Position numbers and translations under genes: made by a program | Notes under the pieces: generated by a model | What the model saw: only the letters and a program-made list of their open reading frames with translations | What the model was told of the DNA's origin: nothing | Database searches by the model: none | Source: Archaeoglobus sp. JdFR-24 | Lineage (GTDB): Archaea > Halobacteriota > Archaeoglobi > Archaeoglobales > Archaeoglobaceae | Length of the DNA stretch: 64,000 nucleotides | NCBI GenBank assembly: GCA_002011215.1 | Contig: MTML01000064.1 | Location: 1 to 64,000 of the forward strand | Direction of reading: 5' to 3' | In this document: one piece after another, positions 1-7,938 of the stretch | Layout: every line of letters begins with the position of its first letter | Numbering within the stretch: the first letter of the stretch is position 1

Positions 1-40
<40 letters not shown>

Positions 41-83
41 TAAGCATACCCTCTTATACTTCTAAGGGCAGGAGGAATAAAAG

Positions 84-203
84 ATGAAAGGACCAACCAG
101 TAACGATGTTTGGAATACGGAGGTACTACAGCAGGTATACAAAAACTTTGAGAAGATAGGATTTGTTACTGCGTGCATGAACTGTAGAAAACAGACAATA
201 TAG
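84..203 (+). CDS. Short Cys-containing peptide, candidate RiPP precursor (39 aa)
   Basis: This 39-codon gene starts at ATG 84 behind a strong ribosome binding site, GGAGG at 71-75 with 8-base spacing. Residues 1-26 are polar and helix-prone, with charged and aromatic residues, and look like a leader. The C-terminal part, from about Gly26, carries two cysteines in a CxxC spacing (Cys31 and Cys34, in TACMNCRK) and ends QTI. Two radical SAM/SPASM enzymes and an exporter follow on the same strand, which is the classic layout for a modified peptide. Inference: this is the substrate, and Cys31 and Cys34 are the likely sites of thioether or similar cross-links. It has no double-Gly leader site and matches no family I can name. 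The alternative is a small unmodified protein, but the position and strong ribosome binding site argue for a precursor. Confidence 0.72.
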   Translation: MKGPTSNDVWNTEVLQQVYKNFEKIGFVTACMNCRKQTI

Positions 204-210
204 ATATCAT

Positions 211-230
211 TAAATTTTTTTAGTTTTTTT
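211..230 (+). terminator. Double T7 tract between peptide and enzyme genes
   Basis: Two runs of seven T (215-221 and 224-230) lie directly after the peptide stop codon and before the first enzyme gene. Archaeal RNA polymerase terminates at oligo-T tracts without needing a hairpin. Inference: this is a partial terminator that gives more peptide mRNA than enzyme mRNA. Confidence 0.5.
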
Positions 231-250
231 ATGTGGCATTTGGTGAGTAT

Positions 251-1294
251 ATGATGCCTTTTATTGCCACATGGAACATTACGAACAATTGTAATCTCCG
301 ATGTGTTTATTGCAGTAATGGTGATAATCACATTAATTCTGTTAAAGAGATTAGTACGGATGAAAAATTTAAAGTTATTCGTAAGCTTGTGTATTACAAT
401 ATAAAATACATAGGACTAACAGGTGGAGAAGTTTTTTTAACGAAGAATTGGAAAGACATCTTTAGAAAGTTATTTGATTATGACTTCCACATAACAATAA
501 ACACAAATGGAACACTTCTTACAGAGAAAGTCATAAAATTCTTGAAAAAGTATTTAGATGCGATAGATTCTATAACTATAACTTTAGATGGGTATAATGA
601 GAAAACTCATGATCAAATGAGAGGTATAGGTACATTTAGCAGAATTATTAATAATTTAAAAATATTAAAAAAAGAGGGTATTACTTTTGATATAATCTGG
701 AATTTGACAGCCCAAAATTATATGGATCTTAAGAGGATGATTAACCTATGTGAAGATATTGGTGCAAGAGGATTATCAATAGGAACCTTAGAACCTATAG
801 GTTTTGGCCAGAAATTAGATAAAAAATTATTCATAAATAAAGAACAACTAAATAGTTTTACTCAAACATTTTATAAAATATATGCTTCTTATACAGGTAA
901 TCTCAAGATGAGTTTAAGTTACCCTTTTTCGTTTTTGGTTGATCCTGAAACATTAGTGCCTCTAATTAGAGAACAGAGAAAAAACTGGAAAACTAAATCT
1001 AATTGCGGTATATTTTTATCTCGATTATTTATAGATCCAGAAGGTAATATAATACCATGTAATTTTATTCAACAGCCACTAGCTAATTTGTTGAATGTGA
1101 ATTTAGAGCATTTTTGGAATTCCCAAACTGCAGAGAACTGGAGAAGAATAGCTCAAAAACCCAAAGAGTGCAAGGATTGTCCTTATTTTGATATATGTTG
1201 TGGTTGTCGTGCTGTTGCATTAGCCAGAACAGGCAATATAGAGGCAAAAGACCCTAGATGCTGGTATGGTGATAGTTATGAAAAAGATAGATAA
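251..1294 (+). CDS. Radical SAM/SPASM peptide-modifying enzyme 1
   Basis: The 347-residue protein has the radical SAM cluster motif C14-x3-C18-x2-C21 (CNLRCVYC), a GGE motif and an LDG segment typical of the TIM-barrel core. A Cys-rich C-terminal SPASM region follows, with single cysteines, then CKDC, a CCGC group and a final C, expected to bind auxiliary 4Fe-4S clusters. The family (with AlbA and anSME) modifies peptides or proteins. It has almost no N-terminal extension, so there is no obvious leader-binding RRE domain. ATG 251 is preferred because GGTGA at 242-246 lies 4 bases upstream; GTG 233 is an in-frame alternative. Its 3' end overlaps the next gene. Inference: it acts on the 84-203 peptide, and the exact bond is unknown. 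Confidence 0.88.
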   Translation: MMPFIATWNITNNCNLRCVYCSNGDNHINSVKEISTDEKFKVIRKLVYYNIKYIGLTGGEVFLTKNWKDIFRKLFDYDFHITINTNGTLLTEKVIKFLKKYLDAIDSITITLDGYNEKTHDQMRGIGTFSRIINNLKILKKEGITFDIIWNLTAQNYMDLKRMINLCEDIGARGLSIGTLEPIGFGQKLDKKLFINKEQLNSFTQTFYKIYASYTGNLKMSLSYPFSFLVDPETLVPLIREQRKNWKTKSNCGIFLSRLFIDPEGNIIPCNFIQQPLANLLNVNLEHFWNSQTAENWRRIAQKPKECKDCPYFDICCGCRAVALARTGNIEAKDPRCWYGDSYEKDR

Positions 1295-2357
1295 GGATAT
1301 CATTTTCAAGCTTAGTGATTTCGATCATTTTGGTAATTATATATATACTGTATTAGGACATGATTGTAATTTAAGGTGTAAATATTGTTTTATACCAAAA
1401 GATAATATAAGATTGGATATTAAAGTAGCTTATAAGTTATTAGATATAATTGCAAAAGAAAGAGATAGTTTGAGTGTAAGATTCTATGGTGGTGAGCCAC
1501 TTCTTTACTTTAGTAAAATTAGAGATATAGTTAATTATGTAAAAAAATCAGGTTTAGATGCTGATTTTGCCTTGCCTACAAATGGAACGCTATTAAATAA
1601 AAAAATTATAGATTTTATTAAATCAAATAACATCTCTGTAATGGTATCTCTAGATGGTGACAAGAAAACAAATGATATGATGAGAGTATTTCCTGATGGA
1701 AGTGGGACATATGATGTCGTAAGACGTGGTATTAAGCTTTTAGAGAAGAATGGAGTTGACTATCAAGTTGCCGTTACAATAAACAAACATAATATACCAA
1801 ATTTACTTCATAATATAGAATATATATTAAATAATTTTAATATAAAAAAAGTAAATTTGAATTATCCATATTGTTTAAAAGAAAAGGACATAAACTTAAA
1901 AGAAGTAGTAAATGTAATAGTAGATGTAAATAAAAAGCTCATTGCAAAGTATAGATTAGCCACAGGTGATTTCTATGAAACCTTTATAAAACCAATTTTT
2001 AGTGGCAAAACATCATTACACTGTGGTGGATTTGAGGGACATATTGTACTTCATCCTAATGGAAATCTATCCCCTTGCTTAGCACTCTCTCAACAACCTT
2101 ATGCTATATTCATTGAGAAGGCAAATTCTCTTAAAGAGATATATCTGTCTAAGCATTTCTCAAATTGGAGAAATTTAGTTATTAAATATATAAACGGTCC
2201 ATGCCTGAAGTGCCCCTACTGGAATATATGCGGTTTTGGTTGTCCTTATAGATCAATTTTATTAGGAGATCAAGATCTTCCAGACCCCCTTATGTGTAAC
2301 CTTACTAAAAGAATTATGAAAGAGTACGGTTACAAAGGTGACAGAGATGCGAGATAA
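1278..2357 (+). CDS. Radical SAM/SPASM peptide-modifying enzyme 2
   Basis: The 359-residue protein carries C30-x3-C34-x2-C37 (CNLRCKYC), a GGEP motif and LDGD in the radical SAM core. A SPASM-type C-terminus follows, with CGGF, a PC, CLKCPYW, CGFGC and a last Cys. It resembles enzyme 1 in domain order but is clearly divergent. GGTGA at 1268-1272 precedes ATG 1278; ATG 1266 is an alternative. The start lies inside the previous gene, so translation is probably coupled. The gene is extremely AT-rich: only 5 of the 60 bases at 1801-1860 are G or C. Inference: a second modification step on the same peptide, as in two-enzyme systems such as thuricin CD. Confidence 0.87.
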   Translation: MKKIDKDIIFKLSDFDHFGNYIYTVLGHDCNLRCKYCFIPKDNIRLDIKVAYKLLDIIAKERDSLSVRFYGGEPLLYFSKIRDIVNYVKKSGLDADFALPTNGTLLNKKIIDFIKSNNISVMVSLDGDKKTNDMMRVFPDGSGTYDVVRRGIKLLEKNGVDYQVAVTINKHNIPNLLHNIEYILNNFNIKKVNLNYPYCLKEKDINLKEVVNVIVDVNKKLIAKYRLATGDFYETFIKPIFSGKTSLHCGGFEGHIVLHPNGNLSPCLALSQQPYAIFIEKANSLKEIYLSKHFSNWRNLVIKYINGPCLKCPYWNICGFGCPYRSILLGDQDLPDPLMCNLTKRIMKEYGYKGDRDAR

Positions 2358-3570
2358 AAATCGGGGTTTCTATGCCTTGCTTTTATCCTCGTCAATTTCA
2401 TCAATTGGAGATGGCATCAGAACATTAATCGTTCCCCTTATTATACTGTATATCACCGGCTCATCTTTCCTTTTTGGCTTGATTTTATCTGCAGAATTTT
2501 TAGTATGGATAATATCCGCAGGACTCACTGGATATTTTATAGACAAAACAAACAGGGTAAAGAATTTGTTTTATTCCAATTTGATTCTGTCCATTTTGAT
2601 GATGGTAGTTTCGGTATCTTATTTTGTTGCGCATTCCTATTTTATATTATTCATCGCAATCGCAACCATTGGAGTAAGTATCGGCGAAGCTTTTTTTAAT
2701 CCTGCAAGTTTTTCACTGCTTCCAGATATAGTCCATAGGGATCTTGATAAGCATAATGCTCTCATGTCTATGGCAGTAAATGCATCTCTACTTGGAGGTT
2801 ATTTAATAGCAGGATTTGGATTTTATGTGGTTTCGTGGGGCATTTTGCTGGGGATTGATGCACTATCTTTTTTGATTTCCGCCGTAATCATATATTTTGG
2901 TTTGAGAGAGTACGGCAAAAATGAAAAAGTAGAAAAGATACACTTTTGGCAGGATACAAAGGACACATTTGCATTCTTAAAAACTCAGAAAGTAATTAGC
3001 TACACTATTATATTTGGAATAATCTTTAATTTTTTAACTTCGGGGATAATTATAATCATACCTACAATAGCCGTAAAAAACACATCAATGGGTCCGTTTT
3101 CCCTATCTTTATTTTACATTTCTGAACTAATTGGGATGATTCTGGGCGGTACCATAATAGTGACTAGAAAAAGAAATGTAAAATTATTAAATTACTTGTT
3201 TGCTGGCTCCGCTGGGGAGGGTTTTATTATGCTTTCAATAGCTCTCTCTCTATTTTTTACCAAGGAACTGGTAGTTATAGTAGTGATGCTCATTTTGCTT
3301 TCAAAAGGAATTTTTGCTGAAATTGTAAACATACCATATAGGGTCTGGTATCAAAAGCTTGTGCCCAAGGATATAAGAGCAAAAATATATAACATAAAGG
3401 ATTTGATATTAACAATACCAATGGTTATAACCTACCCCATCGTTGGATACTTTTTAGATAATTACAGCGTGTGGATAGTTATCTTTATTTTTGGGTTTTT
3501 CACGGTGATTATCTCAATTTTTGAATATATTTTACTCAGAGAGGTTTTAGGGCAATCTTATTCCTCTTAA
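2347..3570 (+). CDS. Major facilitator superfamily exporter
   Basis: This 407-residue, strongly hydrophobic protein has about 12 predicted membrane spans and the early SISSIGDGIRT segment seen in MFS drug/siderophore exporters of the EntS/macrolide-efflux type. The start ATG 2347 has GGTGA at 2337-2341 and overlaps the 3' end of radical SAM enzyme 2, so it belongs to the same transcript. In this context it is the natural exporter, or self-protection pump, for the modified peptide. That role is inferred from position only. Its base composition is less extreme than that of the enzyme genes. Confidence 0.85.
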   Translation: MRDKNRGFYALLLSSSISSIGDGIRTLIVPLIILYITGSSFLFGLILSAEFLVWIISAGLTGYFIDKTNRVKNLFYSNLILSILMMVVSVSYFVAHSYFILFIAIATIGVSIGEAFFNPASFSLLPDIVHRDLDKHNALMSMAVNASLLGGYLIAGFGFYVVSWGILLGIDALSFLISAVIIYFGLREYGKNEKVEKIHFWQDTKDTFAFLKTQKVISYTIIFGIIFNFLTSGIIIIIPTIAVKNTSMGPFSLSLFYISELIGMILGGTIIVTRKRNVKLLNYLFAGSAGEGFIMLSIALSLFFTKELVVIVVMLILLSKGIFAEIVNIPYRVWYQKLVPKDIRAKIYNIKDLILTIPMVITYPIVGYFLDNYSVWIVIFIFGFFTVIISIFEYILLREVLGQSYSS

Positions 3571-3971
3571 TCTCTTCCTCCCAAAGGATACTCACTGACC
3601 TAGAACTGTATTTATAGTGGCTGTTTCATCTTAGTTTGGTATGTAAATATAAAGAAAAATCAGAGATCTTGAGTTTCTCAACTCAAAATATAAGAGAATT
3701 TTAGGTCTCGCCATACCCTCCTTTGCTGAACATCTGTATTTTTGAAGAAATTATCTCCCTCTTCCATAAACAAAAAATAATTTTGTTTTTCAATTTTTAT
3801 TTTTCCTTATTTGCCAAAAAGGGTGAGGCGAAATTTGGGCGTTCAGCCTAGAAACTCCTTCATATACGCATTGCGTATATCATCCCAATCTGGAGTTATA
3901 TCTGCATTGCATATACACTCATTCTGGATGCTTCTCACCTCCCAACGTATCTAACGGACTTCTAATTTTAC
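3571..3971. other. 400-base gene-free stretch after the peptide cassette
   Basis: I see no convincing gene here. It holds a perfect 7-bp hairpin with a 4-base loop (3669-3686, TTGAGTT/AACTCAA), T-rich tracts near 3776-3812 and a palindromic element near 3862-3916. It separates the cassette from a broken recombinase and may be the junction of the transferred segment. Confidence 0.6.
3862..3916. repeat. Palindrome with imperfect second copy
   Basis: 3862-3880 is a perfect palindrome with 9-bp arms around one central base (ATATACGCA-T-TGCGTATAT). A related copy with a partly degraded palindrome (centre CTGCATTGC) is centred 36 bases downstream at 3907. Possible roles are a dimeric regulator site or a recombinase core/arm site. 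The sequence alone cannot decide. Confidence 0.5.
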
Positions 3972-4540
3972 TCAAATTCTTAGTCTCACATGAGTATAAA
4001 TCCCTGTCGTTTTAGAATGTTTATGTCCTAGCAACTCCTGAATATACCTTAAATCCACTCCACTCTCAAGCAGATGAGTTGCAAATGAGTGGCGTAAGCT
4101 ATGAACAATTACATCCTTTTTTATTCCAGCTTTATCTCTTGCCTTTTCAAAGATTGCCTGGACTGTTCTGGTTGAAATACACCTATCTTTTCTCTGCCCC
4201 TGAAATAGCCACTTTTCGAGCCTGTACTTCCCAATGTATTCCACCAATGTGTTCAATGCCACTTCATAAAGAATTGTATAGCGATCCTTCCTACCCTTTC
4301 CCCCTTTTATTCTGATCAGCCTTCTCTCTATATCAATGCCTTCAACTCTAAGCTTTACAACTTCTCCAACTCTTAAACCAGCTGAATAGATAAGCATCAT
4401 AGTGCATTTATTACTATGTTCAGAGTTGAAGCTGAAGAATGCCATTTGTACCCATTAACGGTTTTAATTTTTGCAATGTAATCTGGATTGTAAGAGAATT
4501 TGACTTTAACTCTGTTATCTTCCAGTTCAATCTTTATTAT
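3972..4540 (-). pseudogene. Broken tyrosine recombinase/integrase (XerA-like)
   Basis: The open C-terminal part (3972-4445) keeps the tyrosine recombinase catalytic residues: Arg in SAGLRVGE, Lys near KGGKGRKDR, HSLRHSFATHLL, LGHKHSKT and the Tyr in GIYTH. Upstream, at 4446-4540, a different reading frame encodes the N-terminal domain seen in archaeal integrases (VKFSYNPDY, IKTVNGYKW). It then runs into STLNIVINAL and a stop. Against a full-length relative, the stretch between the N-domain and STLN, and that between INAL and MLIYSAG, are missing and the frame is shifted. The N-domain also begins at ATA codons with no ATG. So this is a decayed gene, and the catalytic fragment alone is unlikely to act. 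Confidence 0.82.
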
Positions 4541-4762
4541 TTTTTATCTCTCAAATTTTTCTGGTAGGGAAGGCTATACACATCTCACTAATCATACTGG
4601 ATCCATTTCCCCTTGATCTATCCACCAGTTATCACCATATAAAATAGATAAACCTTTAGCGTTATTGAGTTTTTGTGCCCAATATTACGAATTCACCTTT
4701 TGATTCTGCAAACTTCTAGAAATTTCAACAAATATTTATTCACCACTGAAAACTACCCAGCA

Positions 4763-5629
4763 ATGAGATATGAAGAACCGGTCTTTCGCCCTCCAAGTGA
4801 AGCATACAGTCTTATCATCCAGGCCACAATTGGATGCTCACACAATCAGTGTACTTTTTGCGGGATGTATAAGGGAAAGAGATTCAGAATACGCTCAGTT
4901 GATGAAATAAAGGAAGATATACTCCTTTCGAAAAAATATTACGGTGACGTAAAGAGAGTATTTCTTGCAGATGGTAATGCCTTTGCCATGGATACAGACT
5001 CTATTCTGGAGATACTTGATTTTGCACATCAGGTTTATCCAGACCTTGAAAGAGTCAGTGCATATGCTGGCCCACAGGATATCCTGAAAAAGAGTGATGA
5101 CGAGATAAGAGAGCTCAGCGAGAGAGGACTCAAACTCCTGTATCTGGGTGTTGAAACAGGTGATGACGAACTTTTGAGAGAGATCCGCAAGGGTGTAAAC
5201 AGCGATGAAATGGCTGAATCCGGGATCAAGGCAATTGAAAATGGTATGAAGCTTTCAGTTACTGTTTTGATCGGACTCGGTGGAAAATCGGGTTCCTTAA
5301 AGCACGCGAAGGAGACTGCGAAAATAATAAACAGAATAAAACCTCACTATACTGCTGCTCTGACCCTCATGCTTGTCCCGGGCACTCCACTCCATAAAAA
5401 GGCACAATCAGGACTCTTCCACCCAATTGATAAAATGGAGAGTTTACAGGAACTCAGATGGTTGATTGAAGATATAAACTGCAGAACCATTTTCAGAAGC
5501 AATCATGCATCCAACTACTTGCCGATCAAGGGAAATCTACCAGAAGATAAAGAAGACATCCTAAAGCTCATCGATTATTCTCTTGAAAATCCCAGAATGC
5601 TCAGACCGGACTTTTTAAGGGGTTTATAG
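4763..5629 (+). CDS. Radical SAM protein of the Cx4CxxC type
   Basis: The 288-residue protein has CSHNQCTFC near residue 25, a Cx4CxxC cluster motif shared by a family of radical SAM proteins that begin with MRYEEPVFRPPSEA-like sequence. No substrate is known to me. ATG 4763 is chosen because the family starts there and an AT-rich box (around 4730-4740) lies about 27 bases upstream, as for a leaderless mRNA; an in-frame GTG at 4673 would add 30 residues of poor character. It stands alone between the recombinase remnant and a convergent gene. Confidence 0.85.
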   Translation: MRYEEPVFRPPSEAYSLIIQATIGCSHNQCTFCGMYKGKRFRIRSVDEIKEDILLSKKYYGDVKRVFLADGNAFAMDTDSILEILDFAHQVYPDLERVSAYAGPQDILKKSDDEIRELSERGLKLLYLGVETGDDELLREIRKGVNSDEMAESGIKAIENGMKLSVTVLIGLGGKSGSLKHAKETAKIINRIKPHYTAALTLMLVPGTPLHKKAQSGLFHPIDKMESLQELRWLIEDINCRTIFRSNHASNYLPIKGNLPEDKEDILKLIDYSLENPRMLRPDFLRGL

Positions 5630-5706
5630 GGTTTATAATTTGAGTTTATAAATGTTCTAATACAATACCATTGAATATTATCAACATGAGAATGGAACAT
5701 CCATAG

Positions 5707-6198
5707 TTAATCCATGAATCCAAAGATTTCATCAAGCCAGTCCATTACTTTCTTTCTGCATTCCTGCTTATCCTGAATTTCTTTTCTTTTTAACATTAAT
5801 GTACCTACAACTTCACCGCCTTTTCCTTCTATCTTTTTTTTAATTCCCTCAGCATACCTTTTCTCATCAAATCCCCCATAGGATATCACAAGATATACTT
5901 TCCTGCCTGAGAGCTCAGCACTATCCAGAAAGCTGGTAACAGGTGGGCAGTTAAATGTCCACTTGGGCATTCCCAGAAAGATTTCTTTCGAGTTTATTTC
6001 AACAGGCATTATTCTGACCTTAAAACCAGGGATGAATGACATTAGAAGCCAGATCACATACGGGTAATCTCTAACTGGCCGGATTTCCTTGAAATTTACC
6101 ATATATCCTTCTCTCAAAAGTTCATCCCTTATGATCTCAAATACTTCCTTTGTATTGCCAGTCCATGAAAAAAATATCAGATCAAAAAAATTAGACAT
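5707..6198 (-). CDS. Flavodoxin-like protein
   Basis: The 163-residue protein has a flavodoxin fold pattern. The N-terminal strand is followed by SWTGNTKEVF, the FMN phosphate-binding loop, and later come MPKWTFNCPP and a VISYGGFDEKRY segment in the region of the second flavin loop. It probably binds FMN and acts as an electron carrier or small reductase. The gene ends the serS/zinc-ribbon run on the minus strand, with 1 base between it and the upstream small gene. The partner is unknown. Confidence 0.78.
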   Translation of the reverse strand: MSNFFDLIFFSWTGNTKEVFEIIRDELLREGYMVNFKEIRPVRDYPYVIWLLMSFIPGFKVRIMPVEINSKEIFLGMPKWTFNCPPVTSFLDSAELSGRKVYLVISYGGFDEKRYAEGIKKKIEGKGGEVVGTLMLKRKEIQDKQECRKKVMDWLDEIFGFMD

Positions 6199-6199
6199 A

Positions 6200-6397
6200 T
6201 CAAAAATTATATATTTCTATCCCGATCGGTTTGATCTTTGTTATTGTCCCCTGGCGCCCACAGTCCTCGCATTTAACTTCAACAATACTCTTGTCATTTT
6301 TTTCAATCTTCTTGATGATTGTTGCTGAATGCTTTCTCCCATCATCGCAAACCGGGCAATCGAAAAGTATCCTCTCTCCACCTCCCGCTTCTGACAT
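6200..6397 (-). CDS. Small zinc-ribbon protein (65 aa)
   Basis: This 65-residue protein has two CxxC knuckles (CPVC and CEDC) about 30 residues apart, the pattern of a single zinc ribbon. Basic and acidic residues lie between them. It starts 3 bases after the serS stop and abuts the flavodoxin-like gene, so all three are likely one transcript. Zinc ribbons of this size often bind RNA, DNA or RNA polymerase-related proteins, but nothing here shows which. Confidence 0.75.
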   Translation of the reverse strand: MSEAGGGERILFDCPVCDDGRKHSATIIKKIEKNDKSIVEVKCEDCGRQGTITKIKPIGIEIYNF

Positions 6398-6400
6398 GAT

Positions 6401-7762
6401 TCACACCTCCTTCTTTGGAACCAAAAAGTCCGTTGGTGCTGATTCAATAGGTTCAAGGTACTTTCTCAAAACCTTCGGAATTTCAACATAGCCATCTTCC
6501 CGCTGGAAATTCTCTATTATCGCTGTGATAGCTCTTGTAGTGGCAATGGCTGTAGAGTTCAGGGTATGAACGAAACCCTTGGTGGGTTTACCCCTTTCCT
6601 CAGCATACCTTATGTTCAGTCTGTAGCTCTGCCAGTCGGTACAGTTTGAACATGATACCATCTCCCTGTATTTACCCTGTGCCGGCATCCATGCCTCGAG
6701 ATCATATTTCTTTGCAGCAACGATTCCTATATCGCCCGTGCATATGTTAACGATTCTGTAGGGTATTCCAAGACCCTGCCAGAGATGTTCTACATTCTCA
6801 AGCAGTTTTTCATGCCACTCCCATGATTGCTCAGGCAGACAGAAGACGAACTGCTCAATTTTATTGAACTGATGTACTCTGAAAATCCCTTTAGTATCTT
6901 TACCGTGAGCACCTGCCTCTTTTCTGAAACACGGACTGATCCCAGCATAAAGAAGGGGTAACTCATCTTCCTCCAGCACCTCATCCATATGCATGGCTGC
7001 CAGCGGATGTTCTGAGGTTGCAATGAGGTAGAGATCTCTATCTTCGAGCTTGTATATTACCTCTTTGAAATCTTCAAAGGCTGTAACCCCTTCATAAGCT
7101 CTTCTCTTCATCATATAGGGCGGTGAAACTATTTTGAATCCTTTTCCGGCAAGAAAATCTAGAGCGTAAGAGATCATTGCAAAATCCAGCCAGACAAGAT
7201 CATCAAGAAGATAATAGAATCTTGAACCGGCGACCTTTGCAGCCCTTTCGATGTCCGCCCATCCAAATTGCTCGGCCGCATCAGCATGATTGACTGGAGC
7301 ATTTTCAATCAACTCATATTCCACCTTGCCCCCAGTTTGTTCGATGAATTGCTTTTCGAACTCTTTAAGAACCTTTGGTTTCCCCCAGAATTTAATCGGA
7401 ACGTTTTCGGAATCATCTTTTCCTACCGGCACAGTAGGATGGATTATGTTTGGAATGGTAAGTAAAACGGAGTTCAGTTCAGCCTCGATTTTCTTCAACT
7501 CCCTTTCCTCGCTTTTTACAATATCTGAGATCTCCTTTGCCTTTTCCAATATTTTCTTCTTTTCTTCACCCCTAAGTTTCTTAATCTCACGGGCAAGCTT
7601 GTTTCTTTCATGTCTGAGTTCATCAAGCTTGAATCTACTTTCTCTCCACTTTCTATCAAGTTCAACTGCCCTATTAACCAAATCGAGATCCCCATTCCTT
7701 CTTTTTTGTGATTCAATCAATATATCAGGATTTTCTCTGAGCGATTTCAGTATGCTCCACAT
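6401..7762 (-). CDS. serS: Seryl-tRNA synthetase
   Basis: This is a 453-residue class II synthetase of the common type, not the rare methanogen type. It has a long charged N-terminal coiled coil (about residues 25-100) for the tRNA-Ser long arm, then motif 2 (SPCFRKEAGAHGKDTKG) and motif 3 near TTRAITAIIENF. It charges tRNA-Ser in the cytoplasm. ATG 7762 is preferred because GGGAGG lies 6 bases upstream; the in-frame GTG at 7780 would contain that ribosome binding site. It leads the run with the zinc ribbon and flavodoxin-like genes. Confidence 0.97.
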   Translation of the reverse strand: MWSILKSLRENPDILIESQKRRNGDLDLVNRAVELDRKWRESRFKLDELRHERNKLAREIKKLRGEEKKKILEKAKEISDIVKSEERELKKIEAELNSVLLTIPNIIHPTVPVGKDDSENVPIKFWGKPKVLKEFEKQFIEQTGGKVEYELIENAPVNHADAAEQFGWADIERAAKVAGSRFYYLLDDLVWLDFAMISYALDFLAGKGFKIVSPPYMMKRRAYEGVTAFEDFKEVIYKLEDRDLYLIATSEHPLAAMHMDEVLEEDELPLLYAGISPCFRKEAGAHGKDTKGIFRVHQFNKIEQFVFCLPEQSWEWHEKLLENVEHLWQGLGIPYRIVNICTGDIGIVAAKKYDLEAWMPAQGKYREMVSCSNCTDWQSYRLNIRYAEERGKPTKGFVHTLNSTAIATTRAITAIIENFQREDGYVEIPKVLRKYLEPIESAPTDFLVPKKEV

Positions 7763-7938
7763 AAAATTCCTCCCACTCACTTAGAGTTTGTCCAATGTTT
7801 AAAAAATTGTTTAAAAAATGTTACCGAGAGCAGATAGATGTTCGCAAATCACCAAGACTCTTTCCAGTCTCCCACTGTATCCAGCTATTCACTCTTTCTT
7901 TTCTCCCCCAACCCATTTATCACCATTCCAGATAACCT

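Noticed and set aside
3631..3714. 27-codon minus-strand frame with AGGAGGG just before its ATG, a possible second peptide
   Set aside because: The ribosome binding site is only 2 bases from the ATG, the frame faces away from the cassette and it has no Cys or core-like end.
7290..7784. 164-codon open frame on the plus strand
   Set aside because: It lies wholly opposite serS, whose class II motifs are intact, and shows only Ser/Phe/Leu-rich composition from the complementary strand.
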